In this document: positions 11,164 through 23,085 of the stretch, piece after piece
Layout: each line of letters starts with the position of its first letter
Numbering within the stretch: the first letter of the stretch is position 1
Made by a program: the position numbers and the translations under genes
NCBI GenBank assembly: GCA_030674155.1
Contig: CM060326.1
Coordinates: 36,166,443-36,208,942 of the forward strand
Direction of reading: 5' to 3'
From: Stramonita haemastoma
Lineage: Eukaryota; Mollusca; Gastropoda; Neogastropoda; Muricidae
Length of the DNA: 42,500 bases
The notes under the pieces: generated by a model
The model's input: only the letters and a program-made list of their open reading frames with translations
Told to the model about the DNA's origin: nothing
Databases searched by the model: none

Positions 11164-11219
11164 CAGAGAAGAGACGAGAGAAGGAGAGAAGAGTCACTGA
11201 GAGAGAAAGTGTGTGTGCC

Positions 11220-11268
<49 letters not shown>

Positions 11269-11352
11269 TGAGAGAGAAGAGAGTGATGAGGATGAGTGGG
11301 TGGGAAGGTGTGGTGATGAGGGGTCTTACTATGTGTGTGTGTGTGTGTTTGC
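10968..11352. repeat. GT-GA-AT compound microsatellite cluster
   Basis: gagt/gt tracts 10968-11116, GA 11117-11157, AT 11226-11265, gt 11333-11350 followed by gcgcgcg. Confidence 0.93.
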
Positions 11353-11445
11353 GCGCGCGTTGCGCGCAGGCGCGAGTAACGCGTGTATTTGATATTACCA
11401 GCCATCGTGGCCTGGCCCGACCAAATGCTGTTTCAGTTTTTACTT

Positions 11446-11580
11446 GGATCGGTGGTCTAGAGGTAACGCGCCTGCCTAGAAAGCGAAAAGTCCGGGTCAA
11501 AGTGTGCGGTGGTTCGAATCCCGTTTGAGCCCAAAACTTTTCCCCCATCCATTAGACCTTGAGTGATGGTCTGGGTGCTA

Positions 11581-11611
<31 letters not shown>

Positions 11612-11855
11612 CTTGTGTTGACACCATTATTTAGCGCAGCTAAAAAAACCCACAATAAGAGGGTTGTCCCTGGCAAAATTCTGTAGAAAAAAGCCACTCT
11701 TGCAGGGAAACAAATACAGCTGCAGACAAGAAAAAGAAAAAAAATGGATGGCGCTGCACTTGTGGCGACGTGCTCTCCCGGAGAGAGTAGCCCGAATTTC
11801 ACGCAGAGAAATCTGCTGTGACATAAAGTGTGAAAAATATTAAAATAGATATACG
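11446..11855 (+). mobile_element. SINE family B, near full length
   Basis: The tRNA-like head has an A box (tggtctagaggtaacgcg) and a B box (ggttcgaatcc, about 11512). A core follows, tctttcggatgagacgataa at about 11581, then a family-specific body (aaaacccac...ggttgtccctggcaaaattctg) and a 3' part with ggatggcgctgcacttgtgg and cccgaatttcacgcagagaa. The core resembles the widely conserved metazoan SINE domain often called Nin, an identification from memory. The best other copy is at 18672-19085. Confidence 0.88.
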
Positions 11856-12175
11856 AAACAAGCGAAGTGTAGAGGATCAAAATGTTGTTTGCTTTGAAAT
11901 GTTCTGCTGAGATTGTCTTCAGCCACCCGAGCTCCTAGCATGACAACCTGTATTCAAAAATCGCCTCTCAAGTCAGGGTATAGGTGCCTGTACGGCGAGG
12001 TCTTTCCACAAATCCCCCAGTATGTACTTACATATGTGGTGACCGGGTGGATTTTGCGGGTGCCCCCGAGGTGTTAAACTGAAGAACGCCCAACAACAGA
12101 AACAGCCGTGTGGACAAACACAGAAAAATATTAACAACTCAACCATAGAGTCTAGTAAAAGGAAAGGGGTTCCAT
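11856..12175. other. Unclassified DNA, possibly old repeat
   Basis: 11930-11995 has weak similarity to 7310-7400. No gene seen. Confidence 0.45.
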
Positions 12176-12446
12176 CAACGATGGGGTTGTTGGGGAGCGA
12201 GGTGTCCGAGACCTCAGCTTCTCCAGGGGCCAGCATATAGAAGGCGGTGCCCATCTCCCCCTCGCTGCTTTACCTTCCTTGAACCTAAACAGGGCAGGCA
12301 CCCATTGAAAGCTGAGTGAACTGGGTGAACTGTACTGAAGACAAGACGCGCAAACGGTCACCCATCCACTTGGTAACCACTCTTAATGCTGCTTCACCTT
12401 AGCTCGGGGGAAAGCGAGTGCTCTGATCACTGAGCCATCCCGCCCG
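12176..12446 (-). mobile_element. SINE family F (5S rRNA-like head)
   Basis: Minus strand: gggatggctcagtgatcaga (tRNA A-box-like), cccgagctaaggtgaagcag and caagtggatgggtgaccgtt (5S-like internal promoter), then ccagttcactcagctttcaa and ggccc...agaagctgaggtctcgg. Confidence 0.8.
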
Positions 12447-12849
12447 AATTTGTCTAAACGGGAAAACATTCAGATTACCTCATTTTATAGGCCAAAATGC
12501 ATGCTATGATTAAAAAAAAGTGGCAAGGAAATATATTTTTTAGTATACGCAACGAATACGCGGAACACGTGAAAAAATATTCTGTCAACAGATATGACCA
12601 TGTTATTGTGATTAAATATAAAATTCCAAGCTGTACGAGCTTAAATTCAATTCTTGTTTGTAGGCAAGGTCGTGTACAGATACATTGAAATACCAAACAA
12701 ATATTGTGCATACATTGATGAACAATCCATAAAAGAATGAATAAATTTAACAGAAATTCAGTAAAGGAGCATCATACACACTGAAAAGCAAACAAATGAA
12801 AAGATGAAAAGCGGAACACTAAATGAATAAAAAGCGTAGAAAGGTGAGG
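12447..12849. other. Unique AT-rich DNA
   Basis: No repeat or gene recognised. Confidence 0.5.
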
Positions 12850-13136
12850 CGTCCCATTCCCATAACCTGTGTGGTCGTAGGGGAGCGAGGCATTAGAAAC
12901 CTCAGCTTCTATAGGGGCCAGCATATTGAGGGCGGCGCCCATCTCCTCTCCCTCGCTGCTTTACCTTCCATGACCCTAAAGAGGGCAGGTACCCATTTAC
13001 AGCCGGGTGAACTGGGGGCACTGACTGAAGCCAATGCGCGCAAACGGTCACCCACCCAACTGGTAACCACGCTCGACGGTGCTCAACTTGACTGGGGGAA
13101 AGTGTGCGCTCTGACCACATAGCTATCCCGCCCCCC
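12850..13136 (-). mobile_element. SINE family F (5S rRNA-like head)
   Basis: Minus strand: gggatagctatgtggtcaga, then gcgtggttaccagttgggtg ggtgaccgtt, then ccagttcacccggctgtaaa and tgggtacctgccctctttag. It is the best preserved copy in the body. Confidence 0.82.
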
Positions 13137-13487
13137 AAAAGAATAAAATAAATTGATAAACAACAAGAATGAATAAATGAAAGATCAAACGAATAAATGA
13201 ATAAGTTAACAAATAAATAAAAATATCCGCGAATGAATGGCTATCCAACTGAAAGATTGACTGAATGACGGACTGACTGACAAGATGAAATGATATAATA
13301 AAAATGTAGATAAATAAGTAAACGAATTGATGAATAAAAAACAAATCAATAAATCATAATAAATAGTAACAACGACAAATGAAAATGTGAAAAAACTAGC
13401 AAACAAACAGAAGCACAATCAACTGAGTATAAAAAAAGCAATGTGAATGATGAAGGAATAATTATCCAAACAATGGAACATCCCAGC
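13137..13487. other. AT-rich DNA with AATGAATAAA-like repeats
   Basis: aataaatgaa and gaataaat units recur (13140-13400), a diverged tetranucleotide field. Confidence 0.6.
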
Positions 13488-13585
13488 GTCGGAATGTGGC
13501 TACCTTAATGATTCGTAAGATCGGCCACATACACAAAGTCTCACAATTGGTAACTTCGGAGCTCTAGCTCAGGAACAAACCCCCA
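13488..13585 (+). repeat. Family E module
   Basis: cgtcggaatgtggctacctt ... acaaagtctcacaattggta and ttcggagctctagctcagga. No SINE head is recognisable immediately upstream. Confidence 0.75.
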
Positions 13586-13733
13586 CCACAAACCCATCTG
13601 AGCAGATACATGCTTAATGATTCAAACGCTTTTCACAAACAACAGAGAAGCCAAAAATCAATGCAGGCAATATCATGATTTTGAATGCCACAGTAACTAC
13701 TCTTACCTCTAAAATGGCACAAATATGTTTATG

Positions 13734-13736
<3 letters not shown>

Positions 13737-13797
<61 letters not shown>
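13737..13797. repeat. GT microsatellite
   Basis: Pure GT, about 30 units. Confidence 0.95.
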
Positions 13798-13799
<2 letters not shown>

Positions 13800-13800
<1 letters not shown>

Positions 13801-15299
13801 GGTTTATATTATACCCACTCTGATAATCATGAATACACCCTATTCAGAATAGAATTTGACCAACAGATAAAACTTGTTCTCTCCCTCTGTGCCTGTCTGT
13901 TTCTCTTCCCCTCTCTGTATCAACTAGATAGTATATAAATTTGTTTTATTCAATTGTTATTTTGATGGCATATTCTCCTCAGAAAGTGTATCTAAACTCT
14001 CTCTCTCTCTCCTTCTCTTCTCCCCCTCCCTCTCTCTTTCTTTCTGGCTCCCCTTATCTGGTACCTGACAAGACATGCTCCACTGCAGCTGAGAATAAAA
14101 TTTGCTGGTTTTTATTAAAAAAAACCCCGAACGATTTCACTGTGCACGTGAACAGCATTACAAGAACACATTCTATTGTCGATCAACATTGAATTGAAGG
14201 TAAAGAAAAATTTGTTTAGTCCTCGTGAAGTGCTGTAAATTCCCCTTGTAAAACTCAGCATGTCAAAGTGGTACTGTTCGTTGCAAAGTGCCCCTCTCAA
14301 GTGAACTGGGACAGGCAAAGTGCCAAAGCACACCCACAGAAAGAAAGCAGCAGCAAGATATTGATGAGCTAGACATTTCTGCTTCTTTCTAACCTGCTAT
14401 TCCCCCTAACACCAACACTGCCTGATCCCGATTCTAGCAAGCGTAAACTCGTTTACAGCTACTGTGTTTTGTCATCAAATATTCAGTTTTTTTAATGTGA
14501 CAGAAATTTGGGCCAAAGAAAACATAGGTATATCGTAGCAAGACATGGATACACAATAAGTAACAATATTGCAGAACATCTTTTTTAAATGTCAAAGGTT
14601 ACAATGTTCAAATATTGACCAAGACCAAATTTAAATGAGTGAAGCAAAAGAAAATTGCAAGACACACTTTTTGCAGTCACTGATGCATCTACCTGACAAA
14701 AATCCAACTGAGCTGGTTGTGACTGACTCCATCAGAATCAGCTCCAAAAATGTTCTGAAGGTAAGTGCCTTTGTAGAGAAGATGGGCTGGACCTTAGCCT
14801 CTATAGACATCAGGGCAAAGAAAGTCAGAAAACAAGGTGGACAATGCCCCCCCTCCCCCTAGAAGATAAAACAACATTGGTTATTATGCAGAGTAAGTTG
14901 GAAAGAAATCTTGGCGGAACCCCTGCCTGACTAAGCTGTGATCCTGACTGTCTGGTGAGACAGGCAGACAAGTGGCACAGGCTGTGCTGATGTGATGAAA
15001 TCAGTTATCCTACCTCGCTATGGAATCCATAAGGTGATGAACGTTTGTGCTATGAATTGGCTCTGTACTTAAGTGATTAGATTTCTTTTTCTTGTACATC
15101 CTCTCCCTTCGTCCTACTCTTCACATATGGGTTGACGTACCTAATCACAATGTACACTTTGTAGTCTTCTATCTCTCTTTAGCTGTTTACCTCTGTCCCT
15201 CTTTCTCTCTTAACTCTTTGCGAGTTTGCTGAAAAATGGAGCTTATTCATTCGATCAACCTCAGAACAACAAAGTTTCGTTCGTTTGTGCGTATATTCT
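13800..15299. other. Mostly unique DNA, no supported gene
   Basis: A plus frame at 14635-14862 (75 codons) has ordinary amino acid composition but no motif, no upstream context and no splice pattern I can defend. CT-rich short runs lie at 13998-14040 and 15170-15210. Confidence 0.45.
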
Positions 15300-16425
15300 C
15301 CCCTCTCTCTGTATGTCCTTTTTGCCAAAGCTTTTGACACCATTAATCAATCACTTCTTGTAAAAAAAACCCTCACAAACCCTGGCTTTGTATGGTATCA
15401 GCCTCGACTCCCTCAAAACGATTTCTTCTTTCCTCAGCAACAGAAGGCCAGCAGTTTGTCCAGATTTGTTAACACCATCTCTCTTTCCAATCAAACGTTT
15501 TGTAGGCCTACCACAGGGCTTAGTTTTAGGTCCAGTCTTAATTTTCAGTATAGTTATATCAATGATACTCCTTGCCAAATGTTGTCATCATGTGAACTTT
15601 TTGCTGATGACACTACCTTTGAAAGTCGAGGAAAAAATGTAATCATGGCACGCACAGACTTACCAAACATTTTGATAAAATTGTCAACAAGAGCGAGCTA
15701 AATACATGGCCATTCATCCTCTGAAAACCAATTCATACTAACTACAACCAGACACTAACGCCAAAACCTTAACACCTATGTGAACGAAGCTCGAAGAATA
15801 GGATTCTGGGTCAGACAAAGTCGATTCTCACAAACTGCTTTGGTCTCAACGTCGATAACAATTTCTCTTGGTAAAAAAACAACTCGTTTCTGTATTATCA
15901 AAGCAGTTATTAAAAAAGGGAAGATTTTCCACATGAACAGAAAATAACATTTGATTGATCATCATTCAAGACGACTATTTATAGTGAAAACCTACAAGAA
16001 GATGTTGGCTATGCATTCACATGTGGGGATCTTGCGAGTGAAAAGTATTTAAAATATCTCAAAAGCTTGTACAGATGTTCTTCAATGAAAAATGATGATT
16101 ATAACAAAATCAGATAATCATTTTTCACTTTAATTTGAGATGGTGGTTCAACAGTGGGACTTATCGTATAAAATCATGTTATTTTTTAAAGAAAAAACAA
16201 ACACCTGCTGTAAAAATAATGTACTATGATCCCCGCACAAAGCCGAATTTGTCCATGTCCTCACTCATATTCTCAAGTGAAAACCTGTGGAATGAAGTAC
16301 CACATTATCTAAAACAATTAAAGCAGCGTTTTACCCTTAAAAAATCCTTATATATATATAATCTATATATATATCTATATTTATATCTTAAGATTATATT
16401 ATATATATTTGAATTACTGCAAGTT
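15300..16425 (+). pseudogene. Decayed L2/CR1-type LINE reverse transcriptase
   Basis: Frame-shifted pieces in order: AKAFDTINQSLLVKK (motif A region, about 15320), GISLDSLKTISSFLSNRR (about 15390), GLPQGLVLGPVL (about 15508), CELFADDTTF (motif C FADD, about 15590), CFGLNVDNNFSW (about 15837), and SSENLWNEVPHYLKQ (about 16280). The motif spelling and order (AFDTI, LSNR, PQGxVLGP, FADDTT, DNNLSW, LWNxLP) are those of L2/CR1-like elements rather than RTE. At least three frameshifts and several stops make it inactive. It ends in AT-rich DNA with TA repeats (16350-16505). Confidence 0.85.
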
Positions 16426-16464
16426 TCCCTCTAAATATATTTTTTGAATTACTTCAAGATTCAT

Positions 16465-16503
<39 letters not shown>

Positions 16504-16505
16504 CT
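16349..16505. repeat. TA-rich repeat at the end of the L2/CR1 remnant
   Basis: Interrupted tatata runs at 16349-16400 and 16463-16504. Confidence 0.85.
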
Positions 16506-16639
16506 TTTTAATTACTGCTAGATTTTTCTTCGGTTTTACTTTTTCTTTTCTTGTTTACTTTTTTCAGCACGAGTAGTCAAAATTCTAATACACTACTTTT
16601 CACAAATATTCTTCTTCTGTCATAGAATATCTAATAATT

Positions 16640-17072
16640 ATACTTTAGTAGTAGTAGTAGTAGGCACCCATCAGTGTCCGAAGACTATGGAGTAGCGCTC
16701 CAGTCTTTAGAGCGCAAAGCCTGGGTAAGTAAGTATGGAGGCCAAGTTGTTACCCATGCAGCAGACCCCCTCTCTCCACGCCACTGGAATGATCCATTGG
16801 AAAGGCAATGACCGATACGAATGGTTCCAGTACCGTCGCAGGAGCCACCAGAACGTTGCCATATACAGCCCCGAGCCGCCCTGGACTCCAACTCCCCGAT
16901 TTTTCCTCAGGGATGGTGTCCATACACGAAACCTGTGTGCACGCTTTTTAAATTAAAAAAAAAAAATTGTCATCCGCTCCTACGGCACACGAAACGGGGT
17001 TTAACGTGTGCGCAAGATGTTCTGCGTGCGTTAGCACAAGGGGCCTCGTTTATAGTCTCATCCGAATGACTG
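16640..17072 (-). mobile_element. SINE A body fused to a 3' end with (CTA)n tail
   Basis: On the minus strand: SINE A core (ttcggatgagactataaacg, 17045-17070) and body to ggagcggatgacaatt. Then gcgtgcacacaggtttcgtg, about 250 bp of a different 3' region (ggttccagtaccgtc region on plus), and a CTA tail (16648-16663). The same composite recurs at 31733-32252. Confidence 0.8.
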
Positions 17073-17302
17073 ACATTCAGTTCGATTTTTTCGTCAAACT
17101 GGGAAGAAAGGGCAGGCTGGGTACGAACGCAGAACCTCACAGTTTACTTGTTGGCATGCGAACAAGTACTATGCTTTAGTACATCTTAAGTTTTACAATT
17201 AGTTGTTACACAAGCAGTTGGGGATTTAAAGCATGACACTTGCTAATTCTGTCTGATTGTTTGCATTTCTATGTACAAGTATAGTGAAGGCTTTCTATAA
17301 CA
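17073..17302. other. Unique DNA
   Basis: No feature seen. Confidence 0.5.
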
Positions 17303-17336
17303 TGCCTCTCCTCTCTCTCTCTCTCTTCTCTCTCTC

Positions 17337-17369
<33 letters not shown>

Positions 17370-17370
17370 G
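17303..17370. repeat. CT microsatellite
   Basis: ctctct with ttct and ctcctc interruptions. Confidence 0.93.
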
Positions 17371-18671
17371 TCCGTTTTCGTTTTTGCTCGTTTATCTTTT
17401 TGTTTCCGCCTTCCCCCCCCATCCCGTACCAAAAAGCCACCATAAATTTCATCTGATTATCCCCCAATATGGCCAAATCACTCAATTCAACCAACCAACC
17501 AACCAACCCACCAATGTGTTCATGACAGCACCAAAAAATAAATCCTGCATTGCCATTTGTTTTCATCCTCAGGGTCCCCACCCCACTCTCTCTCGCCTTG
17601 CACTTCAAAAACAAATGTTTCCACAGAAGACAAATAATTCTCTTCCTTCGCTCAGTACACGTCAAATAGCTAACCTTATGGAAAAACGACAGCTTTAAAG
17701 CGATGGTGCTGTAACACGGCATATCGAGCAATCCTACCCTGTTAATCAAACCGGAGATCAACCAACGAGCAATCCAATCTACCGAGAAAAAAATGAATGC
17801 CCTTGCAAAGAAAAAATCTGTTCAGCTGTTCCAAAACAAACAGAACAAATCAACTTCCGAAAGGGGTATTTTTGTTGGTTGTTCTCCATCTTCTTGCAGG
17901 GGTAGATAGGTACATTATTTTTACCCCATCGTCTGACAGATGCAAACAATATAACGTGTTGATACATCATATACACATATATCCAAATATTCTAGAAATG
18001 TCAAAATTAATCTTGTTTTTTTCTTAATCAAAGGACGGGATTGTTTGTTAATTACCCCCCCCCCTTCCCCAAATCAACCGGGAAAAGCTCCAACAACGCA
18101 TATCAATACATACAAATAATTATAAAAGTTAAGAAATATGCTCATACCACTTCTTGTTACCATCATACAGTCATCATCAAAGGGGAAAATGAAACAGAAT
18201 AGTGTATATCATGCAGCTAGAAATTCACACACGAACCCATGAAAGTGTTTGCCCATAAAATAAAATACATGATATGTCACTTCTCTGTATAATAAAAAAA
18301 ATAATCTGTGTATCTACTGATCAAACCGGTGATTGTATAAATCAGGAGAAGTAAAAAAGACAAGATCAACAAATCTGCTACAGAACGTGAAGAATCGCAC
18401 GTTTATGTTTATATTTTGAAATAAGAAAAAAAAGGAGATACAAAACGGCGTTCAAAATTTCAGTTGAAAAATGCACATTGTAACTATCGTTAATGATCAC
18501 GAAAATGTAACAATACCATACGCGTAACCTCTCGCAATATTTTCTTCGTGATCAAGGATTTAAACTTCTCCCTCCTCTTCATCGAACACTCGCACAGCAA
18601 TTATTGTTGTCTGTCTTATGAGCGAAAATGCGTAGCAAGGCTGTTACGCACTAGGCAAGTCACATCCGGTG
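17371..18671. other. Mostly unique DNA
   Basis: (ccaa)n at 17487-17512 and a C run at 18054-18064. The rest is AT-rich with no recognisable gene or element. Confidence 0.5.
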
Positions 18672-19085
18672 GATCGGTGGTCTAGGTGGTAACGCGCCTT
18701 GCCCAGAAAGCATAAAGTCCGGGTCGGAGTGTGCGGTGGTTCGTACCCCGTTTGGGCCCAAAACATTTCCCCCATCCATTAGACCTTGAGTGGTGGTCTG
18801 GGTGCTAGTCTTTCGGATGAGACGAAAACCGAGGTCCCGTGTGTTCCACATCACTATTTAGCGCATGTAAAAGAACCCACGGCAACAAGGGTTGACCCTG
18901 GCAAAATTCTATAGAAAAAAGCCACTCTGATACGGAAACAAATACAGTAGCATGCAGGAAAAACGAAAAAAAAAAAGGGTAGGCGCAGCACTTGTGGCGA
19001 CGCGCTCTCCCCGGGGAGAGCATCCCGGATTTCACGCAGAAATCTGCTGTGACATGAAGTGGTACAAAATACAAAAATACAAATA
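18672..19085 (+). mobile_element. SINE family B, near full length
   Basis: Same architecture as the copy at 11446: A box tggtctaggtggtaacgcg, degenerate B box ggttcgtaccc, core tctttcggatgagacgaaaa, and the 3' block ggcgcagcacttgtggcgac. It ends in an A-rich tail (aaaatacaaaaatacaaat) and is followed directly by a family D repeat. Confidence 0.88.
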
Positions 19086-19088
19086 TAA

Positions 19089-19315
19089 CTTCAGCGTGGG
19101 AAAGAATTGTTTCCTTTTTAAGTCGTTTTTGGGAAAACAAACTAAATAGACCAAAAAGGCAGAGATAGACAAGGAGGTGACAAGACGAAAAGAAACACGG
19201 CAAAAACAAAGAGAAGGACAGAAAAGAGGGAAATCCTAGCACGGAATTTCCCGAAGGTGGGGATGCTATTTATAACCGACAGGCCCCCTGGTATCACCAC
19301 GGGAAGAGAGCGTAA
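19089..19315 (+). repeat. Family D dispersed repeat
   Basis: It runs from cttcagcgtgggaaagaatt to gaaatcctagcacggaattt, cccgaaggtggggatgctat and ttataaccgacaggccccct. Related copies lie at 24040-24255, 5400-5595 and, inverted, 36612-36838. It has no coding potential and no tRNA-like head; its class is unknown. Confidence 0.75.
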
Positions 19316-20157
19316 ACTTGTATTATCTTTAGATGAGCATTCTTCTTTTGAAGCATTGTCCTGGTGGTTGTGGATGATAACAAGCTGTACATTGCTATAT
19401 TTTGTGATACATCATTCTTAACATATATCAGAGTAACGACCATTTGTCCAATAAAACAGAAAACATGCATAATTTTTTTTTTCTGTCTCAACTTGCTAAC
19501 ACATCTTGGAGTGGAGTCACAAAGCGTCTATTGCGATTCACAAGCTGGCTTCGACAGATACGGCTCAAAACAGAGCTCAGCGTCTCCTCCTGCCAGGGTA
19601 GTTGCCCATGGTGCCAGAGTGGTTACCCCTGGTGCCAGAGTGGTTGCCCCTGGTGCCAGGGTGGTCGCCCCTGGTGCCAGAGTGGTTTGTCCTGGTTCCA
19701 GAAATATTGCTCCTGCTGCCAAAATAATTGCTCGGCACCTCCTGCTTCGTCGTCGTTATCACTGCAACATTATCGTTATCAGTGTCATCATCGTCATCAT
19801 TCATGGGGCATTCATCATATTCCTGCTCCTCCTCATTCATCTGTCATCATCATCATTTACTTTGTCGTTGTCATCGTATTCGGTACTATCATTCACAATA
19901 CACCAGTCATCAGCATCATCATTTACTTACTTGTCGTCATCGTCTTAGTCATCACCATCTATTTACTGTCAAACTATCGTGAAGTTGTACACACATGACC
20001 TCAACAAAAATGATTATTGTTAAAAAAGGAGACTCTAAAAGAGGAAAAAAACAAACCGAACTTGTTTAAGTGAAGAGAGCTCCACTTGGCAAAAAAAAAA
20101 AATCAGATTAAATCAACTTAGTGAAGTTAGTGTGGAAAGAATGGAATATCTAGGAAC
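19316..20157. other. Unique DNA around the 21-bp repeat, with TCATCA-rich stretch
   Basis: 19745-19960 is rich in tcatcatc, cattattc and catcgtc triplets, so frames are Ser/His/Ile-biased. No gene supported. Confidence 0.55.
19597..19735. repeat. 21-bp tandem repeat, about six copies
   Basis: The unit is close to gttgcccctggtgccagagtg, repeated every 21 bp and decaying toward the right end. It is a multiple of three and open on both strands (ARVVAPG on plus, TTLAPGA on minus). It is followed by 230 bp rich in tcatcatc triplets. I see no homology to a known protein, so I treat it as a minisatellite. Confidence 0.85.
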
Positions 20158-20267
20158 AAAAAGGGAGAGGGAGGGAGGGGAGGGAGGGAGAGAGGAGAGG
20201 AGGGAGAGGGAGGGAGGGAGAGGGAGGGGGAGGGAGAGAGAGGAGAGGGAGGAGAGAGAGAGAGAGA

Positions 20268-20319
<52 letters not shown>

Positions 20320-20330
20320 GAGAGAGAGAA
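20158..20330. repeat. GGGA-to-GA compound repeat
   Basis: gggagggag in the left half grades into pure GA (20250-20315). Confidence 0.93.
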
Positions 20331-20896
20331 CAACACACGCACATACACGCACGGCGCGCACAGAATTCCCCTCCCCCATACAGACAACCCCCCCCCCCAC
20401 ATCTCCTCCATACATACATACAACTCACCCCCCTCCCCCGAAAAATTGTATAACGCGTTGCTAAAAGAAAAACAATCTTTGCACGTAAAAAAGTTTATCA
20501 TTATCTGTGTTTGAATGCAGTGATATATTATCTATTTGCAATTCTAGTGATGGAATTACTGCTTTAAAAAAACAACCACCGTGATAGGGATGACAAAAAT
20601 TAAAATAAAACAAAACAAAAAAAAAAAACTAACAAAAAATTAAAAAACAAAAGCGCCCTTTTAAAAATAATAATAAATGGAATTTATATAGTGCTATGTC
20701 TTGCTAAAGAACAAATAACACCACGTAAGTGGAGACTTAATCATGTTTTCATTTGAATAATATTTGCAATTCTGAAAACGACGAGATATCTATTTCTCCC
20801 CTCATCTTCATTTTGTTCTTATGATGATTTAGGTTTTCAGTTGATGCAGTGTGTGTCTTACAGGGATGCATATATTTTGTGAAGAATAAGAATGGC
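20331..20896. other. Unique DNA with A-rich segment
   Basis: 20560-20670 is A-rich (caaaacaaaaaaaaaaaac). No feature otherwise. Confidence 0.5.
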
Positions 20897-20898
20897 AT

Positions 20899-20936
<38 letters not shown>

Positions 20937-21064
20937 CACACACACACACACACACACGCACACCACACACACACACACACGCACGCACGCACACGCACAC
21001 GCACACGCACACACGCATGCACACACACACACACACACGTACACACACACCAACACACACACAC
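20897..21064. repeat. Compound CT-CA microsatellite
   Basis: CT run 20899-20933 followed by CA with cgca variants to 21064. Confidence 0.95.
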
Positions 21065-21314
21065 CTCTGTGATATGTCCACGGTGACTGCATTCTCTGTC
21101 ATCTGATGTCAGGGTCCCTTAACCAGTCGTTTTCTAAAACAAGAAGGGAGTGTTTTACGTGCATAATTAAACGCTTTTATGACTTGTGATCATTTCCCAT
21201 CATATATCATCATAATCGTTTTCATTATCTTCATCCTCATTATTATCATCAACATCAGATATGATAATAATGAAGATAAAAAGATTGGGATTAGTACTAT
21301 CATTATCATCATCA

Positions 21315-21528
21315 CTATGTAGTTTCGGACTAGACATAAACTGAGGTTCCATGTGCGAACGCACGCAGAACATCTTGCGCACACGTTTAAAACTGTTTCG
21401 CGGAAGAGTAGCCACTGTGCGCTGGTTCGATGGGAATTGATGACAAAATTTACATGCGCACAGGGACTAGGTATAAAAAAGCACATGGGTGCCTATTCCG
21501 TTATCCTCCAAATAAAATAAAAAATAAA
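21315..21528 (+). mobile_element. SINE family A, 5'-truncated
   Basis: It begins in the core (ttcggactagacataaactg), then gcacgcagaacatcttgcgc, and runs to the 3' end gttatcctccaaataaaata. Confidence 0.82.
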
Positions 21529-21698
21529 AGAGGGATTAATAAACAAATAGATACTTAAGTCAGTCTCTCTCTTTCACACACACCCATCACCACGCAAATC
21601 TCATTCAATCCAAGGGCAGTAAGAAAGATTCCAACATTACGTAACAATCAGGAGTTCTATCCCTTGAATTATTTGTTGGCTGAGAAGTGGACGCTTAA

Positions 21699-22162
21699 GG
21701 CTGCGGCCATAGTAAACCCAGCATTTTGACGCCGTCAATTTTGCCGGGGCCGGGTGAAAAATGCTGCCCGGCTGAATTACTCTGTGGCGTCACTGATGAC
21801 GGCTGTGCGTGGCCATAGCAGAGCGTAGCTGTGCGTGGCCATAGGGCTCGGCCCGTTTTTTTTAACCCGTCGTTTTGACGTTCGAGCGACACGTCCGTTT
21901 GCCGGGTTGACGGAAAGGAAAATAATACAGAAAAACTTATTTATGGTGCTTCAAAAATTCTGACTACACAAACTAGTAAATTACATTCCGTGGTTTGGTA
22001 AAAGTTTTGTGGCGGGATTTTACTTTTTATGTCGAACTATTTTCTGTCGATTTCGCGTGGGGGTGGGGCGGAGTATCAGACGCCGCAGCCGTCAAAGAGA
22101 CGGCTGTCAAAACAACGGGACGGGCCGGGTTTACTATGGCTGGGTTTACTATGGCCGTAGCC
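21699..22162. mobile_element. 464-bp MITE with 24-bp terminal inverted repeats and TAA target duplication
   Basis: Positions 21699-21722 (ggctgcggccatagtaaacc...) and 22139-22162 are inverted copies with one mismatch in 24. Both ends are flanked by taa (21696-21698 and 22163-22165). The last 16 bases of the right end are present twice in tandem (about 22125-22155), and the ggccatag motif recurs internally at about 21832 and 21855. A second inner inverted pair, cccgtcgttttgac near 21868 and gtcaaaacaacggg near 22107, adds to the fold-back potential. There is no transposase frame. A three-base TAA duplication suits PIF/Harbinger-type elements, but the superfamily is an inference. Confidence 0.85.
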
Positions 22163-22206
22163 TAAGTTGTATTGAAAGCACGGGTCCTTGGATCAATTCT
22201 ATTCTT

Positions 22207-22585
22207 TATGGAACAGTGGCCTACAGATAACCCGCTTGTCTAGAAAACCTGTGGTCGTGGGTTTGATCCTCGTTTGAACCTAAACTTTCCCGCCATTCAC
22301 TGGGGGTCTGGGTGTTAGTCTTTCGGGTGAGAAGATAGAGAGAGGTCCCGTGGGCAACACATATTTCGTGCACAGAAAATAACTCACGGCAAGAAGAATG
22401 GTGTTATTGGTAAAATTAGGCAAGAAAAAGCTTCTCTCGAAGGAAAATAAAATAAACATGCTGACTGGGATTTTTTTAAAAAAATGGGTGGCGCTGCTCC
22501 TGTGGCGACGCACTCTCCCCATGTGGATCATCCCCAATTTCATGCACTAGAATTGGCTGTGATCGACAATGGTATAAACTAAAGT
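22207..22585 (+). mobile_element. SINE family B, diverged copy
   Basis: The head contains tggcctacagataacccgc and B box gggtttgatcc; the core is tctttcgggtgagaagata. The 3' block ggtggcgctgctcctgtggc is recognisable. It is more diverged than the other two copies and lies 45 bp downstream of the MITE. Confidence 0.8.
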
Positions 22586-22997
<412 letters not shown>

Positions 22998-23085
22998 GGA
23001 ACTCTGGTAACTATTACTGACAGAACATCACCCGAATTTTCATGAAAGCTGTTGCAATTCTTTGAAGGCGTAGTTTGGTTCCCTT

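Noticed and set aside
12360..12446. 5S rRNA gene
   Set aside because: Only the internal-promoter-like segment matches; the flanking sequence is the family F body.
14635..14862. 75-codon plus-strand frame as a gene
   Set aside because: No recognisable motif, no homologue I know, no splice or neighbour support. Left as unsupported.
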